DNA from: Chloroflexota bacterium
GTDB lineage: Bacteria > Chloroflexota > Anaerolineae > J102
DNA length: 8,633 nucleotides
Direction of reading: 5' to 3'
Assembly (NCBI GenBank): GCA_003353825.1
Contig: PIVW01000241.1
Coordinates: 1 to 8,633, forward strand
Below, piece by piece: positions 1 through 6,200 of the stretch. Numbering within the stretch: the stretch's first letter is position 1; each line of letters opens with the position of its first letter. Position numbers and translations under genes: made by a program. The notes under the pieces were generated by a model. It had not been told where the DNA came from and did not search any database. It worked only from the letters and a program-made list of their open reading frames with translations.

Positions 1-30
1 GATTTTTATCACTGAATTCGCTCTGATGAA

Positions 31-50
31 CATCGCTTCACCCAGCGATG
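31..50. promoter_or_regulatory. Short perfect hairpin of unknown role
   Basis: CATCGCT (31-37) and AGCGATG (44-50) are perfect reverse complements around a 6-nt loop (38-43), giving a 7-bp stem. No T-run follows on either strand, so it does not look like a standard intrinsic terminator. It could be an operator, a weak transcription end for an upstream gene, or chance. Confidence 0.3.
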
Positions 51-63
51 AGAATCCACATCC

Positions 64-96
64 TGTATATAGTAGCTTGATAATTCGATATACAAT
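64..96. promoter_or_regulatory. Spaced dyad overlapping a -10-like element
   Basis: TGTATAT (64-70) and ATATACA (88-94) are perfect reverse complements separated by 17 nt, so the half-sites are centred 24 nt apart. The right half overlaps TACAAT (91-96), which matches the sigma-70 -10 consensus at five of six positions. There is no good -35 box 16-18 nt upstream of it. TTGATA (77-82) resembles a -35 box but lies too close to TACAAT and has no matching -10 at normal spacing. The arrangement would suit a regulator binding over a promoter, but in AT-rich DNA it may be chance. Confidence 0.2.
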
Positions 97-153
97 ATGT
101 AGTAGGTAAGAGAATCTAAAAAAGTCAAAAAAATATGAGCGAAAGAACAGTAT

Positions 154-159
154 AAGGAG
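154..159 (+). promoter_or_regulatory. Shine-Dalgarno for the giant gene
   Basis: AAGGAG lies 9 nt before the ATG at 169, a near-ideal match to the anti-Shine-Dalgarno of 16S rRNA at normal spacing. The in-frame stop at 136-138 rules out a longer product, and the codons right after the ATG encode a signal peptide. Together these fix the start with high confidence. Confidence 0.88.
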
Positions 160-168
160 AACAATCCC

Positions 169-249
169 ATGCACCAGTCCCGACGATTTGTGTTATTCCT
201 ACTATCTATCACGATCACGTTAGCTATTACAGCTGGTCTGTCTCTGGCG
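169..249 (+). other. Sec signal peptide (residues 1-27)
   Basis: The first residues carry two arginines (R5, R6), followed by an uninterrupted hydrophobic stretch (about residues 7-24) and the sequence S-L-A at 25-27. That is a plausible signal peptidase I site with small residues at -3 and -1. There is no lipobox Cys, so this is not a lipoprotein signal. If it is not cleaved, it would act as an N-terminal anchor, which would change the membrane-crossing count. Confidence 0.85.
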
Positions 250-3200
250 CTCGATACCACGGATGAAAGCAAGCCCAAGGACGCGCTTATCCAGGCTTTT
301 GAACGCGCCCGAGATCAGGGGAGCTACCATGTCGTGGCTGACATCGAGCAAACGCTTTTTCCCCTTGCCACTCTATCAAATCTGGGCAAGCGAGATGAGA
401 CTTCCTCGATGCGTCTGTTGGGCGATGTCGTTCAGCTCACACAAATCGATGGCTCACAGGTAACCAGCGCCCGCATGCAATTTTACGCCGGGCAGGATCA
501 GAGCCCGGTCGAGCTGCTACTTTCTGATAATGAGGCCTTTGTGGGTTACAAAGGTCGCTGGAAAAAGGTCGATGATCCCCTGGGGGGCGTTGCACCCGGC
601 GGCGATTACATGGGTTACCTGGTGGCTGCAAAAGATGTGACCGAGATCGAGTCGGTACGGACTGCCGAGGGAGATTTCCGCCGTTTTGCCTTTACCCTGG
701 ATAGTGAAGCCTACGCAGCCTACCAGCTAGAACGTGTGCAAAAGAGCATGGCTGGACGCCTGCCCCATGGTATCGAGTTGCAAGCCAATCCCACCATTCT
801 TGGTATGAGTGGCCAGGGAGAAGTCTGGCTGGATAGCCGTGGTCTGCCGAGACGTCAGGTTATCGATCTGAACATCCCCAGGGTTACACATAGTTATGAT
901 GCACAGGTGGGCATGATCGTCGATTTCTCTCGCTTCGGCGATTCGGCGCCTGCTCTTGATATGCCGCAACCGATTGGGCCTGATGGTGCATGGTCTTTGC
1001 CTGAATCTTCATTGCAACAATCCTCAGGCTCGGCTAAGGCGGCAGATACGCTGCCACTTGTCGTGACCTCCCTCGAGCCATTGGAGCGAACCCTGGCGCC
1101 GCTGGCCTCGACCGTGATCCCCGGCCTGATCGCCTTGCCCCTTTTGATCCTGGCATTGTTGCTCATTCGCAGGCGCCGAACCCTGTACGCGGGTGTGGTA
1201 TCCACATTGATCGTGATGATGGTCATTCAGCCGCTGTTACAGGCAGGGCAATATGCCATTTTTACAGGATCTCGCGCCGAAGCGTCCGCCTTTGCCGAGG
1301 CGTTGCAGGATATCGGTGCCCTACCCAGTCCCGTTCAGAACGAGCTTGCCATCGATCGGCAGACAGTGGCGACGTTGAGCGGACAGAGCGCCAGTGCCAC
1401 CGGTCAGCCTGACTGCCAATCGCTCTATGTCGACGCCGGCAGCCAACCATCGGGCGACGATGATGGGGATGGCTTGAGTAATCAGATCGAATGGTGCCTG
1501 GGCACCGACTATGCCGATGTGGATACGGATGGTGATACTCTTACCGACACGGTCGAACTGATAGGCTTCAACTATGACGGCCATAACTGGACTGCGGACC
1601 CGCTGGAGTTAGACAGTAATTTAGACGGGATGACTGACGGTGAGGAGTGGGAACCTGCTCTCACCGATTCGAGCTTCACCGGCGACGATACCTTTACCGA
1701 CAAGGACGTAGATGGCATACCCAATCTTTGGGACGAGGACAACGACAATGATGGCGTGCCAGATGGCCTGGACAATTCACCCTATCGGGTCATGCCCTAT
1801 CGACCTTCATTTGACGTGAATGTCACGCCCCCTTCATCAAGTAATTCGTATGTCTACGTGGATGTACAGGTTCAGCCGGAAACCGAAGCGCATTTGCGTT
1901 ACAGCCTCACTTCATTAGATTGGCCAGACGATACGATCGGCCAGATCCAGGATCTGAACTCCACGGTGGACGACTTGACCTTGATCCCGGTCTTGTCAAT
2001 CAATAGCACGATATCACCCACACTCGCATCGCAGTACGAGATCTTGGCCTCGCGTGTGAACGCAGAAGATATCAGCCAGGGTTTCAGCCTGTGGGTTCCG
2101 CTTCAGCCAGTCGTAGAATCTGGCAGTATTTACGCGTTTAGCGCCAGGCTCGCTTTCAGTTCAGGCGAGGCAAATGCCGGTATCGATCTCACCGAGGGTA
2201 GGATTTTATGGATGGTCATGGCCACATTGGATTCCTGTTTGTCTGGCGATACTTCTAGTTGCGAGAGTGTGATATCAGAAGACTCCTTGATCGCCAATTA
2301 CTACGAAGGGAAGATTCGCGTGAGTGGCCTGCAAGTCTCCGAATCGAAAGATGTTCAGGTTGGTTTGTTTGGCACCACAGCCCCGCGTATCACGACTGAT
2401 GACAACGTCGATGACGAGCAAAAGGTGATGTTCACACTGATATCTGCCGGGCTGGCCGGAACCTATCTCAATTATGAAAATCCCGATCTGAACCAGATCG
2501 ATGCCAATTTTGCGGATAGTAGCGCTCAGGCGCCCTTTGCTGGCACCTGGGGTATCGATCCGGCGATCATGAAGGTCCAGGTGGATGGCTATGACCATCG
2601 TGATGAGGCCCTCGCCACAACCACACAGACCAACACCGTAACCTTTCTGGATGGGCTCTACACCGATCTCCACGGCGTTTCCTGCACGATCAATACAACC
2701 GGCCAGTACACGCCTACGATCGCCACGGCCTATCAGGAGACGTCTGGGTCATTGGATCTAAGCAGCCCGCTGCTGACGATTACAAATGGCAATCCTGAGG
2801 AGACTACGTCGACGAAGCCCGTTGCATTCTCTATACCGTTGGGCGATGCCACGATTTATAAATGGCGCCAGGTTCAACTGGGAAGCTATGGTTGTAACAT
2901 CGACGACAGTGGAAACGCCAGCTGGAATGAGTTAAGCCCAGCCGCTGCCCTGATCGATTTGAACAACCGCTATCCGGATCAGGCACTGGCTACCTGGTAC
3001 TACATGGTCCAGCAGATCTTCCTGATCTACAATGGCGGTCGTAGCTCGATGATCAGCGTCAACAGCGCATTCACAGATCCCAATGCCGTTGATGCACCAG
3101 GCGATGCAATGAGCTGGTTTGTAGACGATGAGACGGTCAACATGCCTGACTATGTGCGGAAAGTCTATTCGCTGGATGAACTCTACACCAATGTCAATGC

Positions 3201-6200
3201 CAGGGGTATCCTCAGCGGTATGCGTGATTGGGCCTCCGATATGGCCCTGGGTATGGGCAGTACAGGCTCCATGGTATCCACGGCAGCCATCGTGCGCTTC
3301 ACCCTTGCCACCCTATCCGGCCTTAGCTATGGGATTAAAAAGACGATCGTTTACTTTAGGGGAGGTGCGACACCAATTGAAAACCCAATGAATAGTAGTC
3401 AATTGGAGCTGATAGACGATATGGGTGGAGGTAGCGTAATTGTATCCGCGGATGAGTTTTCCTCGGCATCCGCTCCGACTGCTGGTTCGCTTAGCGTCGG
3501 CGCAGGCGACTTCAAAAATTCGATAGGGGGGGGCTCAGGCTCAATAGACTATTTAGGCAATAGCGTTAGGGCTAACCTACCTAGAAGTACGAGCCAATCT
3601 GCAGAAGCTGAAACGGTTGCCTCACAGTCGAGTTCGGTCAGTAAGTTCGCGATCGCCATGGCAGTCGTCATGACAGCTATCTTTATCACCATAACCTGGA
3701 TGGTATACAGCGCACAGGCGAAGAGCCTACAAGGTATGCAGAAAGATTACGCATACGCCCAGGCGATCGTTGCCACGTTCTTCTTGGTAATACAGCTGAT
3801 CGTCAGCCTGGGTCTTCTCGCATTCACCTCTTCAGGGGTAGGGACGCTTATCGAATTCGCCATCTTCCTCATCGTCTATATTATCGTGGGTGCTTTTACA
3901 GGGAACTGGAATCCTTTACAAACCTACAACTATCTGACGCAGTGGCTGGCCGATACGCTCATCGATTTCACGCTGCTCTCGGATATCCCAAAGGATGGCG
4001 TCAGTACGGGGGATCTGAATTTCACGATGGAGCAGGATCGGACGACGACCAATGGTCCTTTGCCCAACGCCTGGTATCAGATTTCGACCACGATCAACAC
4101 GCGCCTGTCTGGTGATGATTCCAGTAGTTGGGCCTATGTACGCTGGCAACAACCGGACAGTTCGCCTTGGTATCTGAATAGTTACTATGCTAGAAATACT
4201 CCTACTAATACATTTAAAGAAGACATCTCTGCCGGTCAGGAAAAATGCAGCGACATATCCGGTGATGAACGAACCTGCACGACAGAGACTAGATTGCAGT
4301 TCCAACCTGCGGATGCCGGACGTAACACTGGTATTCCCTTCGTCAGTTCATTTGAAGCGAATTTGCAATATAAGAAATGCTGGTTGGGCAATTTCGGCAA
4401 ATTTTTATCCGGCGGTAGTAGTTGCTCTAAAAACCATCAATATGCCTCGAGCAAAGACCCAGCAACGGCCATCGACCTCGCAACCCAGTACTTCTACATC
4501 GATGTCCTACCGGCTTCGCTGGGCAAGCTGTTCAACTGGGATGCTTACGAACCGCTTACCAGTACGTTGGGTACCGGTGATGATTCGAGATATCCAGATT
4601 TTAACCTTGATATAGACAGTGATGGCTTGACCACCGGTGAGGAAAAGAATCTTGGCACCAACGCCAATCATTGGGATAGTGACGGCGATGGTCTCAGCGA
4701 TGGTTTTGAATCTGTAAACAGCGGCTATGGTGTCGATCCCACTGAGGCGGATCGTGATAGTGACGGCATCAACGACAAGGATGAATATCTGTATGGCACA
4801 TTGCCTGATCGGGCAGATACCGATGGCGACGGCCTCAGCGATGGCGAGGAGATCTGCCGCATCGACGAATCTGGCGCACCGGTCGGTGGCTGGAAAGCAC
4901 TTGAAGTAGGCGATTATCAGATCTGCTCTGATCCGCTAAAGGGCGATGCTGATGGCGACGGTTTAAACGACAGCCAGGAAATGGAAGCAGGTCTCAGCCC
5001 CTATGCCCCAAATACAGCCCCAGAATTGGTACTCAGCCCAATGCCGAGTGTTTTGGCGAATTTCGGACAGGTCTCAGTCCTCAGGGCTGGCGACCCAATG
5101 TCTGTTACGCTCAGGCTTTTCAATTCGACAGCCAATACGATCGATCAGCCGATAACACTTTATTACAAAATGGCGGATCTCGAGGCACTGACGATGCTAA
5201 AACAGTCAGGATCGTTGGGATACACTCCTCCCTTGCCCAATTCCGTCGCCGGAGGCCTGGAATGGGATACGGAAAATAATCCGCTCTTTGCTGCAGAATC
5301 GCTGACATCGACATTAGAGAGTGTAGTCTTCTCCGACATCACCACCTCGCAAGTAACTGAGATGCAAGCGACTGCTTTGTATACCGATGTCGCCACACAC
5401 CAGCTAAAGACAGTCACCGATACCATCACCGTTCTGATCGACGAGGATGCGCCTAGTTCCATTGTGACCGTACCAGACAATGGCAGTGCGATCAACGGCA
5501 ATGCCTTCGCGGTAGGCGGTGTAGCCAGCGACCCCACGTCCTGGCCGTCAACGGTAAACGTAAGGGTGACAAGAAGCGGCTACGACAGTGGCTGGCAAAC
5601 TGCAGAAGGAGCGAACAGTTGGGTTTGGACGTGGACACCACTGCCGGACGATGGCATCTATACGATACAGAGCCAGGCAATTGATTATGTGAGCAATACC
5701 GAATCACCTGGCGCGGGCGTCAGCGTCATTGTTGACAATACGGCGCCTGGTGCTGGTTTTACCAACCTGACCGATGGCCAAGCCATGCCCCGCATCCGGG
5801 GCAATCGCGTCGCCGTGCAAGGGAATGCGACAGACCTGTTATCAGGAGCGGCGCAGGTGGCTGGCCTTCAGACCATTCAACTCAGCATCGACGGCCGGCC
5901 CTGGGTCAATGTAGAGAATTACCCTTCCACCCATCCTCCGACCGCTACCTGGAACTTCAATTGGACGGTTGATGCCTCCTCATATGGTCAGCATACTCTG
6001 GCCATACGGGCAATAGACGCTCTAGGCCAGGTTGGTGACGCCACCGAGATCGATGTGATCATCGATACGCTGGAGCCGACAGATATGTGGTCGAATTACC
6101 AGGCCAATCTGGTGGCGGGACAGGCCTTTGAGCTTTTAGGGCATGCAGACGACGAGGGTAATGTGCTCTTGCCCGCCCGGCCCTACGAACTGGAGAACTT

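Larger units (their letters stand above)
1..168. other. AT-rich upstream intergenic region
   Basis: This stretch before the giant gene is AT-rich, unlike the coding region that follows. In the + strand the three frames close at 13-15 (TGA), 24-26 (TGA) and 107-109 (TAA). None shows a start with a ribosome binding site or a recognisable product, so at most the last few codons of an upstream gene could lie here. The region holds a short hairpin (31-50), a spaced dyad (64-94), a -10-like TACAAT (91-96) and two A-tracts (118-123 and 127-133) before the Shine-Dalgarno. An in-frame TGA at 136-138 closes the giant gene's frame upstream, so its start must lie after that point. Confidence 0.75.
3259..3900 (+). 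other. Mid-chain membrane cluster with embedded linker (residues about 1031-1244)
   Basis: Three clear hydrophobic segments lie at about 1160-1181, 1197-1219 and 1226-1244. The loop between the first two is short and charged (KSLQGMQKDYAYAQ), and the last two are separated by only a few residues. A weaker Gly/Ser/Ala-rich segment at about 1031-1056 has an Arg in its middle (R1043) and is followed by KK (1057-1058). It may be a fourth crossing or an interfacial helix. Four crossings would return the chain to the outside, as the later disulfide-like Cys pairs and calcium repeats require. With only three, the topology does not work unless the signal peptide stays uncleaved or another segment is re-entrant. 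Confidence 0.75.

Noticed and set aside
31..50. Hairpin as an intrinsic terminator
   Set aside because: The stem is only 7 bp and no T-run follows on either strand.
2..109. Open frame from the left edge ending in TAA, possibly the tail of an upstream gene
   Set aside because: Only about 35 codons are visible, they run into AT-rich sequence with two dyads, and the residues match nothing recognisable. It cannot be told from chance.
894..1226. 110-codon minus-strand frame, and similar short frames throughout
   Set aside because: They lie opposite the long frame, show no recognisable product, and the plus-strand frame carries a coherent membrane hairpin at this place.
1456..1782. EF-hand or dockerin domains instead of TSP3
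   Set aside because: The Asp-rich loops lack the flanking helices of EF-hands and the paired 22-residue duplicate of dockerins. The close D-x-D-x-D-G spacing and following G-x-E fit TSP3-like repeats better.
3649..3656. GCGATCGC, the cyanobacterial HIP1 octamer
   Set aside because: I noticed only this one occurrence, whereas cyanobacteria that use HIP1 carry it very often. It does not indicate origin.
4187..4615. 142-codon open frame on the plus strand in another frame
   Set aside because: It lies wholly inside the giant gene, has no ribosome binding site, and its translation shows no domain. The main frame here continues straight into clean TSP3 repeats.
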